Notes: generated by a model not told the origin, from the sequence alone. Counted from the first letter of the stretch, positions 46,198 through 55,813 are shown. The stretch: 64,000 nt of DNA from Rhizobium sp. RU20A (GCF_900155885.1 NZ_FTMB01000001.1:1302001-1366000), one strand, 5' to 3'. Program-made: numbers and translations.

Positions 46198-46342
46198 GTT
46201 TGTCTCCAGCAGCAAGGTGCGTCGCTGCCGCATCCAGTGTCGGTTTTCAATAACATTTAAGCTTTTCGTGATGTCCTGCGGAGGGAATGGCCTTGATCTG
46301 GCCTGTTGTTCTGCGTCCCTGCGCTGTTGAGGCGGAAGATTT

Positions 46343-48745
46343 ATGCACTCGGTCGAAAACCGCTTTCTTGCGATTGTCACGGGAACCGCCCTGCTGGTTG
46401 TGGTCCCCTTGCTCATCTTCTATTTCATGCTGACATCCGAGCGGGTGGTGCGCGAGCGCATGACGGCGGTCGACGTTCTCATGGGAACGGCAAGCGAATC
46501 GCTCGGCAAGCCGATGTGGGATCTCGACAGTCCGAGCGTGCGGCGGATCGCCAATTCGCTGCTGGTCAATGATGTCGTCACCGCCGTCGTCATCCGCGAC
46601 ACGTCCGGCACCATCAACATCAACGCCCGGGCAAGCGGCGGCAGCGACAAATCCAGCGGCGAAATCCGCACGACCAACATCAACTACCTCGACCGCGACG
46701 GATCGCATTACGTCGGCACGCTCAGCCTCACCATCGATCCCGGCGCCATGCATTCCGGCTTCCAGGAGGGCGAGGTCAGCATGCTCGCCATCCTGCTGCT
46801 GTCGGTCGGCGTGGTCTTTGCGGCGGCGATCATCGGCAACCGGCTGATCGTCATGCGCCCCCTGACGCGCCTGACCGCCGCCATCGAAGCCACCGACCAG
46901 CTCGGTTCGCGCCACCGCGTCGACTGGCACTCGCGCGACGAGATGGGCGCCCTTGCCGCAAGCTTCAACCGCATGCAGGACAAGCTGGAACGGGAAGAGC
47001 ACGAACTGAAGCGCGCCCACGACCGCGCCGCCGAAATCTACAACGGCACGCCGGCCATGCTGTTCTCGCTCGACAGTCTCGATCGCATCACAGCCGTCAG
47101 CGATTACTGGCTGGCCGCGACCGGCTATCAGCGTGAAGAGGTGATCGGCCGTCCCTTCACCGAACTTCTCGATCCCGCCTCCCACGAGACTTACCGCGAC
47201 CGCACCTCGGCCGAGAGCGGCGCGGACGCCTTCACCTGCGAGGTCACCCTGCCGCTGCGCAAGGCGGACGGCAGCTGGATGACGGTGCTGATCCTCGAAA
47301 CCACCGAGCCGACCGGCGATACCGAGGCGAGCTCGCTCTCGGTGATGACCGATGTGACCGCGCTCAAGGCCGCCGAAAGCCGCAACCTGTCGCTGGCGAT
47401 CACCGACCACCTGACCGGCCAGTTGAACCGCCAGGGCTTCGAAGCGGCGCTGGACGGCTCGATCCGCTCGGCGGACGAAACGGGCCAGCAACTCGCCTGC
47501 CTCTTCATCGACCTCGACCGCTTCAAGTGGATCAACGACAATCTCGGCCACGCCGCCGGCGATACGCTGCTGCGCAAGGTGGTGGCGCGATGCCGGGAGC
47601 ATCTGCGCGGCAACGATATCATGGCGCGCCTCGGCGGCGATGAATTCGCCATCCTGATCTCGGCCATGAACGCCCAGACGATTTCAGTCGAGATCGGCGA
47701 GCGCATCTGCGCGGAACTGCGCGAGCCCTTCAACATCGCCGGCACCGACGTCTCGATCAGCGCCAGCATGGGCATGGCCGTCTACCCCGCCCAGGCCGAT
47801 AGCGCCGCCGACCTGATCCTCAAGGCCGACATGGCGATGTATGACCGCAAGCGTGCCGGCAAGAACGGCCTGCGGGTCTTCGACAGCTCCATGTTCGACG
47901 ACGCCCGCGAACGCCACGAAATCGAGCTCAGCATCGAAGCGGCCCTGCGCAACAACTGGCTTGAAACGCATCTGCAGCCGATCATCAGCCTGCGCAACGG
48001 GATGATCGTCGGCTTCGAAGCCCTGATGCGCATCAACCATCCCGATCGCGGACTCATCTCGCCCGCCAAGATCATTGCGATTGCCGAGGAAAACGGCTCG
48101 ATCGGGCGCATCGGCGAACGCATCATGGAGCAGTCGATCGAGCATCTCGCACGCATTTCAACCCTTGAAGGCACCGATGGCACCTACGTCGCCATCAACT
48201 TCTCTCCGCTCCAGTTCGACATCAGCCTGCCGAGCCGGCTGGCGGCGCTGCTCCTCAAGCACCACATCGCTCCCAAGCGCGTGGTGATCGAGATCACCGA
48301 AGCCGTTTTGATGCTCGACAATCCCGATGTCCACGCCGTTCTCAGCCAGCTCAGCGAATTCGGCTGCCAGATCGCGCTCGACGATTTCGGCACGGGCTAT
48401 TCCTCGCTGAGCTATCTCAGCCGCTTCCCGGTCGATATCGTCAAAGTGGACCAGTCCTTCACCCGCGCCCTGACCACCGGCAACAGCGATGCCCGTCGCA
48501 AGAGCCGCATGCTGATCAAGGGCATCCGCACCATCTCCCACCAGATGGGCTGCTCCGTCGTTGCCGAAGGAGTCGAGACGGGCGAACAGGCCGAACTGCT
48601 CGGCAAGCTCGGCATCGATTTCGGGCAGGGCTATCTCTTCAGCCGGCCGATGAACATCGACAAGACGATCGAGATGCTGGAAAGCGAATCGGAGGCCAAG
48701 GACAGCAGCCAGGAAGTGATGGCACTGCTGGAGAACAGCGCGTGA
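46343..48745 (+). CDS. Membrane GGDEF-EAL protein with PAS domain (c-di-GMP turnover)
   Basis: 800 residues. Helix 1 (about 8-31), a periplasmic sensor of about 110 residues, helix 2 (about 147-170), HAMP, PAS (about 228-345), GGDEF (about 350-515) and EAL (about 530-785). GGDEF is canonical (RLGGDEFAIL, GGDEF at 431-435) and the EAL site looks complete (EALMR at 559, NFSPLQ, ITEAVL, DDFGTGYSS, KVDQSF, AEGVET), so it may both make and break c-di-GMP. It overlaps a periplasmic binding-protein gene by 4 bases (GTGA) and likely senses that protein's ligand. Confidence 0.93.
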   Translation: MHSVENRFLAIVTGTALLVVVPLLIFYFMLTSERVVRERMTAVDVLMGTASESLGKPMWDLDSPSVRRIANSLLVNDVVTAVVIRDTSGTININARASGGSDKSSGEIRTTNINYLDRDGSHYVGTLSLTIDPGAMHSGFQEGEVSMLAILLLSVGVVFAAAIIGNRLIVMRPLTRLTAAIEATDQLGSRHRVDWHSRDEMGALAASFNRMQDKLEREEHELKRAHDRAAEIYNGTPAMLFSLDSLDRITAVSDYWLAATGYQREEVIGRPFTELLDPASHETYRDRTSAESGADAFTCEVTLPLRKADGSWMTVLILETTEPTGDTEASSLSVMTDVTALKAAESRNLSLAITDHLTGQLNRQGFEAALDGSIRSADETGQQLACLFIDLDRFKWINDNLGHAAGDTLLRKVVARCREHLRGNDIMARLGGDEFAILISAMNAQTISVEIGERICAELREPFNIAGTDVSISASMGMAVYPAQADSAADLILKADMAMYDRKRAGKNGLRVFDSSMFDDARERHEIELSIEAALRNNWLETHLQPIISLRNGMIVGFEALMRINHPDRGLISPAKIIAIAEENGSIGRIGERIMEQSIEHLARISTLEGTDGTYVAINFSPLQFDISLPSRLAALLLKHHIAPKRVVIEITEAVLMLDNPDVHAVLSQLSEFGCQIALDDFGTGYSSLSYLSRFPVDIVKVDQSFTRALTTGNSDARRKSRMLIKGIRTISHQMGCSVVAEGVETGEQAELLGKLGIDFGQGYLFSRPMNIDKTIEMLESESEAKDSSQEVMALLENSA

Positions 48746-49473
48746 AGGCCCTCGCCGCCGCCCTCCTGCTTCTCGCAGCGCCCGGTTTTGCGGCCAAAGC
48801 CGAGGCCAGGGAAACCCTGACGTTTCTCACCGAGGATTACCGGCCCGTCTCCTTCGAGGAAGGCGGAGAAATCAAGGGCGTGGTCGTCGATCAGGCCCGC
48901 GAAATTGCTGCAAGTGCCGACGTCGATGTGTCGGTGCGGATGATGCCCTGGGCACGCGCCTACAAGCTTGCCCTCGTCAACAAGCAGACCTGCGTGCTTG
49001 GCGCTGCCCGCACGCCGCATCGCGACCGTCTCTTCAAATGGATCGAGCCCGTGGGCTACGGGACGACCAGCCTCGTGCGCCTGTCGGGCACGTCGGTCGT
49101 GCCGAAGATCATCGCAGAAGCCCGCGATCTCAGCGTTGGGGTGCAGCGCGGCGATGTGGTGGCGGAAGTGCTGGCGGCCGAAGGCTTCAGCCGCCTCGAC
49201 ATCTCCGCCGACTTCGACACCAGCCTGCGCAAACTGATGAGCGGCCGCGTCGCGCTGATCGGCCTTTCGGATAATCTTTTCGAGGCCTTGAAGGAAAAGT
49301 ATCCACGCCTTGAGAAAGCCCTGCCGCTGACGACGATGCGCTATGGCATCGCCTGCAACAAGGCCGTCGATTCCGGAACCGTGGCACGCCTGAACGCGGC
49401 CCTTGCGAAGTTGATCGCGGCCGGCCGGCAGAACGAGATCTTCAACCACTACGGCATCGTTCTGTCGCGCTGA
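48742..49473 (+). CDS. Periplasmic substrate-binding protein, SBP_bac_3 fold
   Basis: 243 residues from a GTG start overlapping the GGDEF-EAL stop. The signal peptide ends at AKAEARE. TLTFLTEDYRPVSFEEGGEIKGVVVD is the usual start of solute-binding family 3, and MMPWARAYKLAL, VGVQRGDVVAEVL and TMRYGIACNKAV continue the fold. No ABC transporter genes follow, so it may be the sensory partner of the membrane c-di-GMP enzyme rather than an importer part. Ligand unknown, possibly amino-acid-like. Confidence 0.84.
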   Translation: MKALAAALLLLAAPGFAAKAEARETLTFLTEDYRPVSFEEGGEIKGVVVDQAREIAASADVDVSVRMMPWARAYKLALVNKQTCVLGAARTPHRDRLFKWIEPVGYGTTSLVRLSGTSVVPKIIAEARDLSVGVQRGDVVAEVLAAEGFSRLDISADFDTSLRKLMSGRVALIGLSDNLFEALKEKYPRLEKALPLTTMRYGIACNKAVDSGTVARLNAALAKLIAAGRQNEIFNHYGIVLSR

Positions 49474-49593
49474 CCGCATCGGACTTGACGTTTGCCACCT
49501 TCGCGATGCAAGTCTGGCAACGCCCTAAGGCGCCGATGCCGGCCGATCAGGCCAAAGAGCACCGCAGGGACTGAGGCGTGTGAGAAGAAGACC

Positions 49594-50337
49594 ATGAAGA
49601 TCATTGTAGGCCTCGGCAATCCCGGCCCCAAATATGCCGGCAACCGGCACAATATCGGCTTCATGGCCGTCGACGCGCTGCACCGGCGCCATGCGTTCGG
49701 CCCCTGGACCCGCAAGTTCAAGGCGGAGATTTCGGAAGGCGAACTGGCCGGCGAAAAGGTTCTGCTGCTCAAGCCGCAGACCTTCATGAACCTGTCGGGC
49801 GAAGCCGTCGGGGAGGCCGTGCGCTTCTACAAGCTCGCGCCGGGCGACATCATCGCCATCTATGACGAACTCGACCTTGCGCCCGGACGCGCCCGGCTGA
49901 AGACCGGCGGCGGCCATGGCGGACACAACGGCATCAAATCGCTCGACGCCCATTGCGGCAAGGACTACCGGCGCCTGCGCCTCGGCATCGGCCATCCCGG
50001 CGCGAAGGAACTGGTCAACAATCACGTTCTCGGCGATTTCGCCAAGGCCGACGCTGTCTGGCTGGAGCCTCTGCTCGACGCGCTCGCCGACAATGCCGAG
50101 ATGCTGGTGAGGGCCGAGGATTCGCAGCTTCTCAACAAGCTGGCGCTGGCGACCGGCGCCCCGGCCGAGCCAGACGCGCCGGCGCGTCCGAAACCGCCAG
50201 CGCCACCGTCGGCACCCAAGCCGGCCGGCAAATCGCATATCCGGCAGGCAAGGCCGGATGTCCCGAAAATGCTGCCGACCACCGGCCCCATGGCCGACAT
50301 GCTGAAACGGATGTTTGCAAAGAAGGACGGCGACTGA
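49594..50337 (+). CDS. pth: Peptidyl-tRNA hydrolase
   Basis: 247 residues from the ATG at 49594; the frame to 49492 is not conserved. It frees tRNA from peptidyl-tRNA dropped by ribosomes. [23 protein letters not shown] has the catalytic His and Asn, [12 protein letters not shown] and [24 protein letters not shown] complete the active site. Normal Pth has about 190-195 residues; here a tail of about 50 rich in P, A and K follows, ending [15 protein letters not shown], as in other rhizobia. Confidence 0.95.
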   Translation: MKIIVGLGNPGPKYAGNRHNIGFMAVDALHRRHAFGPWTRKFKAEISEGELAGEKVLLLKPQTFMNLSGEAVGEAVRFYKLAPGDIIAIYDELDLAPGRARLKTGGGHGGHNGIKSLDAHCGKDYRRLRLGIGHPGAKELVNNHVLGDFAKADAVWLEPLLDALADNAEMLVRAEDSQLLNKLALATGAPAEPDAPARPKPPAPPSAPKPAGKSHIRQARPDVPKMLPTTGPMADMLKRMFAKKDGD

Positions 50338-50362
50338 GACACCCGGGCGCGAAAGCCGCACC

Positions 50363-50674
50363 CTACTCCTCCGGCTCTGCCTTCAGCATCAGCGGAAAGC
50401 CGGCCTCCTTGGCGAGGTCCATCGCTTCCGCCACCTTGGTTTCGGCAATGTCCTTGGCGCAGACCACGACGACGGCCGAACCGAGCTTGTGGGCCGTCAT
50501 CATCACCCGATAACCCGCCTCGTTCGACATGCGGAACACGACCTTCAGCACCACCGTGACGAATTCGCGCGGCGTGTAATCGTCATTATAGAGAATGACC
50601 TTGTAGAGCCGGGGACGGTCCAGCTTCGGTTTGGTCACGGTTTTCGGCTTGAGGGCGATGTCCTTGTCGCTCAT
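50363..50674 (-). CDS. clpS: Clp protease adaptor ClpS (second-type, ClpS2-like)
   Basis: 103 residues. YKVILYNDDYTPREFVTVVLKVVF carries the conserved NDD for N-degron binding. The middle differs from standard ClpS: YRVMMTAHKLGSAVVVVCAKDIAETK in place of the VH-x-x-G-x-A-x-C pattern. Alphaproteobacteria often have two ClpS genes; this fits the divergent ClpS2. It would guide N-degron proteins to ClpAP with narrower specificity. Between pth and ychF but on the opposite strand. Confidence 0.88.
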   Translation of the reverse strand: MSDKDIALKPKTVTKPKLDRPRLYKVILYNDDYTPREFVTVVLKVVFRMSNEAGYRVMMTAHKLGSAVVVVCAKDIAETKVAEAMDLAKEAGFPLMLKAEPEE

Positions 50675-50893
50675 GTCGGATGGCTCATCCTTGCGTCATC
50701 CCTTCCGGTCACATGCCACACGCGGCCGGAATGGCAGATGTCAGCTACCCCTCTGATATGGGCCATCGAAGTGCTGCGGGCAAGAAGGCGCACACGCCGC
50801 GCCCCTTCGCGAAAGACCCGCAAGGCTTGACCCGCCCGGCCGTTTCGACCATAGCGGGCCCAACCATTTCTTCAGGATCAAGAGGCCTCCCCC

Positions 50894-51997
50894 ATGGGTT
50901 TCAAATGCGGTATCGTCGGCCTGCCCAATGTCGGCAAGTCGACCCTTTTCAACGCACTGACCAAGACGGCCGCCGCCCAGGCCGCCAACTACCCCTTCTG
51001 CACCATCGAGCCGAACACCGGCGAAGTGGCCGTGCCGGATGCGCGCATGCCCAAGCTCGCCGCCATCGCGGGCTCCAAGGAAATCATCCCGACCCGCATC
51101 TCCTTCGTCGATATCGCCGGCCTCGTGCGCGGCGCCTCGAAGGGTGAAGGCCTCGGCAACAAGTTCCTCGCCAATATCCGCGAAGTCGATGCCATCGTGC
51201 ATGTGCTGCGCTGCTTCGAGGACACCGACATCACCCATGTCGAAGGGCGCATCGACCCCGTCGGCGACGCCGAAACCATCGAGACCGAGTTGATGCTCGC
51301 CGACCTCGAAAGCCTCGAGCGCCGCGTCGAACAGACCCGCAAGCGCGCCGCCAGCAAGGACAAGGAAAGCCTTGCCAACCTGCCGGTCATGGAAGCCGTC
51401 ATCAAGCTCCTCACCGAAGGCAAGCCGGCTCGCCTGCTGCTGAAGACGCTTGCCGCCGAGGACATCGACATCCTCAAGGGCCTCAACCTCCTGACCTCTC
51501 ATCCGGTGCTTTACGTCTGCAACGTCGCCGAAGGGGACGCGGCCACCGGCAACAAGCACACCGAAGCCGTCGCCGCCATGGCGGCGAGCCAGGGCGCCGA
51601 ATGCGTGATCATCTCGGCCGCCATCGAATCCGAAGTCGCGCAGCTGCCGGAAGAGGAAGCGGCCGAATTCCTCTCGGCGCTCGGCCTTGAGGAAGCCGGT
51701 CTCGACCGCCTGATCCGCGCCGGCTACCACCTGCTCGACCTCATCACCTATTTCACCGTCGGCCCTAAGGAATGCCGTGCCTGGACGATCGTGCGCGGCA
51801 CCAAGGCGCCCGCCGCCGCCGGCGTCATCCACTCCGATTTCGAACGCGGCTTCATCCGCGCCTTCACGATCGGCTATGACGACTACATCGCCTACAAGGG
51901 CGAGGTCGGCGCCAAGGAAGCCGGCAAAGGCCGTGACGAAGGCAAGGAATATGTCGTTGCTGATGGCGACGTCATCCACTTCCGCTTCAACACCTGA
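50894..51997 (+). CDS. ychF: Redox-regulated ATPase YchF (OBG family)
   Basis: 367 residues. G1 [16 protein letters not shown]3 [22 protein letters not shown] and the altered G4 NVAE explain ATP over GTP preference. A coiled-coil insert (about 140-190) and the C-terminal TGS domain ([39 protein letters not shown]) follow. It interacts with ribosomes and is often next to pth, as here. Confidence 0.96.
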   Translation: MGFKCGIVGLPNVGKSTLFNALTKTAAAQAANYPFCTIEPNTGEVAVPDARMPKLAAIAGSKEIIPTRISFVDIAGLVRGASKGEGLGNKFLANIREVDAIVHVLRCFEDTDITHVEGRIDPVGDAETIETELMLADLESLERRVEQTRKRAASKDKESLANLPVMEAVIKLLTEGKPARLLLKTLAAEDIDILKGLNLLTSHPVLYVCNVAEGDAATGNKHTEAVAAMAASQGAECVIISAAIESEVAQLPEEEAAEFLSALGLEEAGLDRLIRAGYHLLDLITYFTVGPKECRAWTIVRGTKAPAAAGVIHSDFERGFIRAFTIGYDDYIAYKGEVGAKEAGKGRDEGKEYVVADGDVIHFRFNT

Positions 51998-52131
51998 ACA
52001 AGCGTCGGGCCGCACGGGAAAATTGCCGGTGGAGATCGGCATGCGCCGCTTGAATGCGCGGCGCGCCCTGCCATTCTTCCGGAAAATGACGGCAGCTTGA
52101 ACAAGGGCCGCCTGACAGAGGGGAAACGGAA

Positions 52132-52599
52132 ATGAGCGCCACGCTCATGTTCGAGGATTTCACGCCCGGCCGGCGCTTTGACTATGCGCCGCACGCCGTG
52201 ACGGCTGACCAGATCGTCGCCTTCGCCATGGAGTTCGACCCGCAGCCGATGCATCTCGACGAAGAGGCCGGTCGCCGCTCGATTCTCGGCGGCCTCTCCG
52301 CCTCCGGCTGGCACACCTGCGCCATGGTCATGCGCATGATGTGCGACAGCTTCGTCGGCCGCTCCAGCTCGCAGGGCTCGCCCGGCATCGACACCATGCA
52401 GTGGCGCCGCCCGGTCCTCGCCGGCGACACGCTCTCCGGCTACAGCCATGTGCTGGAAGCGCGGCTGCTGCGCTCGCGCCCCGGCATCGGCATCGTCCGC
52501 TTCCGCAACACCGTGCTCAACCAGCATGGCGAGACGGTCGCCATTTCCGAAGGCCCGATCCTGTTCCGCAGCCAGGCCAAACCACAGGTGCACGAATGA
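52132..52599 (+). CDS. MaoC-family hot-dog dehydratase, copy 1
   Basis: 155 residues. FEDFTPGRRFDYAPHAVTADQIVAFAMEFDPQPMHLDEE (in parts) holds the hydratase D-x-x-H site near residues 38-43; GLSASGWHTCAMVMRMM and LAGDTLSGYSHVLEAR follow. R-specific enoyl-CoA hydratases share it; the substrate is unknown. Overlaps the second MaoC gene by 4 bases. Confidence 0.9.
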   Translation: MSATLMFEDFTPGRRFDYAPHAVTADQIVAFAMEFDPQPMHLDEEAGRRSILGGLSASGWHTCAMVMRMMCDSFVGRSSSQGSPGIDTMQWRRPVLAGDTLSGYSHVLEARLLRSRPGIGIVRFRNTVLNQHGETVAISEGPILFRSQAKPQVHE

Positions 52600-53060
52600 G
52601 CGTCGAGGATATTTTCCCGCGCGGCGTGAAGGTAACGCTCGGTTCCCTCACCTATAGCGACGCCGATATCATGCGCTTTGCCAGCGCCTTCGATCCGCAG
52701 ATCTTCCACCTCGATGCGGAAAAAGCGCAGGCGTCTCTCTTCGGTGGCCTTTGCGCCTCCGGCTGGCACACGACGGCCGGCTGGATGAAATGCTTCGTCC
52801 GCTTCTGCCAGGACGAAAGCCGGCGCCTCGCCGCCGAGGGCCGCGCCGTCCCCCGCCTTGGCCCCTCGCCCGGCTTTCGGGACCTGAAGTGGCTGAAGCC
52901 GGTTTACGCCGGCGACACGATCACCTTCTACCTCACCGCGCTCGACCCCGCCCCCCAAACCCGCCCCGACCGCCGCATCGCCTGCGGCATCGGCAGCGGC
53001 GAGAACCAGAACGGCGAAGAGGTGATGCGCTTCGAAAACCGGGTGATCGAGTTCGTGTGA
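52596..53060 (+). CDS. MaoC-family hot-dog dehydratase, copy 2
   Basis: 154 residues from the ATG at 52596 overlapping the first copy. SYSDADIMRFASAFDPQIFHLDAE-like text (here TYSDADIM...) keeps the D-x-x-x-H-L-D site, and GGLCASGWHTTAGWMKCFV parallels the first copy. Both probably make a heterodimer or fused-like hydratase for fatty acyl-CoA. They result from tandem duplication. An inverted-repeat element follows directly. Confidence 0.88.
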   Translation: MSVEDIFPRGVKVTLGSLTYSDADIMRFASAFDPQIFHLDAEKAQASLFGGLCASGWHTTAGWMKCFVRFCQDESRRLAAEGRAVPRLGPSPGFRDLKWLKPVYAGDTITFYLTALDPAPQTRPDRRIACGIGSGENQNGEEVMRFENRVIEFV

Positions 53061-53097
53061 GGGGTGAACGTCGAGGGTTGGGCGAGATTACCCCGAT

Positions 53098-53275
53098 ACC
53101 CCCCTCTGTCCTGCCGGACATCTCCCCCACAAGGGGGGAGATCAGATGGAGGCTCAGCCCCGCCTCCGAACAAGCGCTACGGAAGATATACGGGCTTTTC
53201 TCTGATGGCGTGCAAACGCCCGCCGGCCAATCTCCCCCCTTGTGGGGGAGATGTCACGAAGTGACAGAGGGGGGT
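53098..53275. repeat. 178-bp inverted-repeat element (MITE-like)
   Basis: Arms 53098-53142 and 53230-53275 are inverted copies, identical except for a 7-8 base centre (CTGCCGG against a variant of ACTTCGT). Each arm also contains a palindrome ATCTCCCCC...GGGGGGAGAT. The core of about 87 bases holds no gene. It lies between convergent genes and may terminate both. No transposase is near. Confidence 0.75.
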
Positions 53276-53323
53276 GTTCCCGGCACATGCAAATGCCCGT
53301 GAGACCCATGGCCTCGCAAGTCT

Positions 53324-53872
53324 TCAATGCCCCGGAAACGCAATCAGCGTGCGCACATTGACGCCGAGCGCCTCGAGCTTGGCGCGCCCGCCAAGGTCCG
53401 GCAGGTCGATGACGAAGCAGGCGGCGACGATGTCTGCGCCCATCTGCTGCAAGAGCTTGACCGCCCCCTCGGCGGTACCGCCCGTGGCGATGAGGTCGTC
53501 GACGAGGATGACCTTTTCGCCCGGCACGATGGCGTCGCGGTGCATCTCCATCTCGTCGACGCCATATTCCAGGCTATAGGCGATGCGCACCGTATCATGC
53601 GGCAGCTTGCCCTTCTTGCGGATCGGCACGAAGCCGGCCGAGAGCTGGTGCGCCATGGCACCGCCCAAGATGAAGCCGCGTGCCTCCACGCCGGCGATCT
53701 TGTCGATCTTCGTGCCGGCATAAGGGTGCACCAACTCGTCCACGGCACGGCGGAAGGCTCTGGGATTGCCGAGAAGCGTGGTGATGTCGCGAAACAGGAT
53801 GCCCGGCTTTGGATAGTCGGTAATCGTGCGGATCGCGGCGATCAGCTCGGCTTCGAGGGAAGAAGACGTCAT
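53324..53872 (-). CDS. apt: Adenine phosphoribosyltransferase
   Basis: 182 residues. It turns adenine and PRPP into [38 protein letters not shown] and the PRPP-binding [21 protein letters not shown] are complete. The minus-strand start at 53872 follows normal length. Larger frames on this strand start inside the neighbouring region and are rejected. Confidence 0.95.
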   Translation of the reverse strand: MTSSSLEAELIAAIRTITDYPKPGILFRDITTLLGNPRAFRRAVDELVHPYAGTKIDKIAGVEARGFILGGAMAHQLSAGFVPIRKKGKLPHDTVRIAYSLEYGVDEMEMHRDAIVPGEKVILVDDLIATGGTAEGAVKLLQQMGADIVAACFVIDLPDLGGRAKLEALGVNVRTLIAFPGH

Positions 53873-53967
53873 GGGAACGCGGTGCCTCTGTTGCTCTGTC
53901 TCGGGACGGTCGGCCGCAAGCCATAGCACCGCTCCTCTGCTTTGCCCAACGCCTTTGTGTCCGCACG

Positions 53968-53993
53968 GGAACCTTTGACGCCCCATCCGTGTT
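53968..53993 (+). promoter_or_regulatory. EcfG/RpoE2-like promoter of the DUF1059 gene
   Basis: GGAAC at 53968-53972, 19 bases, then TT at 53992-53993 (GGAAC-N17-TGTT). The rule is the same as at 25120. It is about 90 bases before the DUF1059 ATG. Confidence 0.45.
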
Positions 53994-54080
53994 CGACCGT
54001 TACGGTCGCAAGAGGAGCGGCCCGGCTCCGGTCCCGCAGGGAGGCGGGCGGCGCCGTGTCTCAACGTCAAGGAGGATGAA

Positions 54081-54266
54081 ATGCGTCTTTTCGAATGCGG
54101 AACCCTCGTGCCCGGCTGCAACTGGCACACACGCGCCGACAGCGAAGCGGAAGTCGTGCGCCGCGCCGTCGAGCACATTCGCGCCGCCCATAACGAGCCG
54201 ATGATTCGCGAGACGATGGTCGAGGCGATCAAGGCACGCGTGCGCGAGGAGCAGAAGGTGGCGTGA
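54081..54266 (+). CDS. DUF1059-domain small protein
   Basis: 61 residues. [34 protein letters not shown] (in parts) matches the short DUF1059 family with two conserved cysteines and an H at the end of the helix. AAGGAGG precedes the ATG. Function unknown; family members are stress-linked in many bacteria, in line with the promoter upstream. Confidence 0.85.
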   Translation: MRLFECGTLVPGCNWHTRADSEAEVVRRAVEHIRAAHNEPMIRETMVEAIKARVREEQKVA

Positions 54267-54374
54267 GTTTCCTTCCGGCCGCGTGTCATGCACACGGAAA
54301 GGCCTGAGAGCGGAAGGGTGATCATCGAGCAACGCGCTCCATCACGCTGATCGTCCGGAGGGGCTTCACCCAAC

Positions 54375-54465
54375 CTCCGTCATCCTCGGCCGCAGAGCCG
54401 AGGATCCAGGCTTAGGTCGTCGAGGGCGGCATGGGTCCTCGGGTCGAGCCCGAGGACGACGGCGA
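54375..54465. repeat. Rhizobial palindromic intergenic repeat, copy 2
   Basis: CCGTCATCCTCGGC and GCCGAGGATCCA, then GCATGGGTCCTCGGGTC and GCCCGAGGACGACGG: two linked palindromes, the intact version of the element at 14326-14417. It lies between the DUF1059 gene and the end of the CCA gene. Confidence 0.75.
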
Positions 54466-54529
54466 GAATGGGTGTGCCACCTTAAACAGCTACTCGCTTC
54501 ATCGCCCCGCAGCCGGCTCCGCCTGCCCC

Positions 54530-55813
54530 TCACCCCTTATCCCCGGCCTCTACCACGGCCGGCAACCGCGCCAGCAGCGCCGCGCGGTCGAGATGGAAAT
54601 TGCCGTCCACCCAGATCCGCTCCAGTTCGCCAAGAGCCCGTCCGACGGCGGGGCCAGCCGCCACGCCAGTCTTCAACAGATCAGCCCCACTGAGCGGAAA
54701 CTGCGGCTTCGACCAGCGCTCGGCACGCCTCAGATGCTCCAGGAGCCGGGCCGTTTCCGCCATTTTCTCCGTCTCGACCTCCGCCTTGGCGCGGGCAACG
54801 GCGAGCGCAAGCTTCAACCGGTCCACGATGCCCTCGCGGCCTTTCCGGTAGAGCAGCCTGTCGAGCGCCGTGCCCGCCATGTCGGGCTTGACCATCGGCG
54901 CCGCGGCAAAGGCCTGCAAGCGCCCGGCCTCGGCGCGCGACAGGCGCAGCCGCTCGGCAAGGCCGGCAAGCCGCTCCGCATCCGGCGGCACGATGGCCAT
55001 CAGCCGAAGCATCGCATCCGGCGCCCAGCCATAGGCGGCCTCCGCTGCAATCAGGCCCGGAATGGCGTCGATGCCCCATTTTTCGGTCTCGGGCAGGATA
55101 ACGGTCAACACACCGGAGGTTCGCATCCAAAGAAGCGCCCGGCCGGGATCCCTGGCACCCAGCAGCTTCTTCATCTCCGCCCAGATGCGCTCGGCCGAAA
55201 GCCGCGACAGCTCATCCTTCGCCCGCGCTGCGGCCCGCAGCCCCTCGGCATCCGGCCGACTGCTGCCATACTGGGCAAAGAAGCGGAAGAAGCGCAGCAC
55301 GCGCAGATAATCCTCGGCCACGCGCTGGTGGGCATCGCCAATGAAACGGACGGTGCGGCTTGCGATATCGGCGAGACCGCCGACGAGGTCGATGACCCGC
55401 CCCTCGCGATCGGCATAAAGCGCGTTCATGGTCAGGTCCCGGCGCTCTGCATCCACCTGCCAGTCCGTCCCGAAGGCGACCTCCGCATGGCGCCCGTCGG
55501 TGGCGACATCACGGCGCAGCGTCGTCACCTCGAAGCCGCGACCGTTGAGAACCAGCGTCACCGTGCCGTGGGCAATCCCCGTCGGCACCACCTTGATGCC
55601 ATCGGCGGCGGCCCGTTCGCTGACCGCCTGAGGTACCAGCGTCGTCGCCAGATCCACATCGGCGACCGGCACGCCCATCAGGCTGTTGCGCACCGCGCCG
55701 CCCACCACACGCGTTTCCCCGCCATCGCCATTGAGGAGCGAGAGGATGCGCGTCAGGGCCGCATCGCGAAACCAGGCCTCCCGGGCAACAGAAGGCGCCG
55801 TATCAGCGGTCAT
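54530..55813 (-). CDS. cca: CCA tRNA nucleotidyltransferase (poly(A) polymerase family)
   Basis: 427 residues. The class II nucleotidyltransferase head has VVGGAVRNSLMGVPVADVDLATTL with the catalytic D-x-D, then RRDVATDGRHAEVAFGTDWQVDAERRDLTMNALY and the RNA-binding stretch AEDYLRVLRFFRFFAQYG. C-terminal helices are full. It adds CCA to tRNA ends. Overlaps the CoA pyrophosphatase gene by 4 bases. Confidence 0.95.
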   Translation of the reverse strand: MTADTAPSVAREAWFRDAALTRILSLLNGDGGETRVVGGAVRNSLMGVPVADVDLATTLVPQAVSERAAADGIKVVPTGIAHGTVTLVLNGRGFEVTTLRRDVATDGRHAEVAFGTDWQVDAERRDLTMNALYADREGRVIDLVGGLADIASRTVRFIGDAHQRVAEDYLRVLRFFRFFAQYGSSRPDAEGLRAAARAKDELSRLSAERIWAEMKKLLGARDPGRALLWMRTSGVLTVILPETEKWGIDAIPGLIAAEAAYGWAPDAMLRLMAIVPPDAERLAGLAERLRLSRAEAGRLQAFAAAPMVKPDMAGTALDRLLYRKGREGIVDRLKLALAVARAKAEVETEKMAETARLLEHLRRAERWSKPQFPLSGADLLKTGVAAGPAVGRALGELERIWVDGNFHLDRAALLARLPAVVEAGDKG

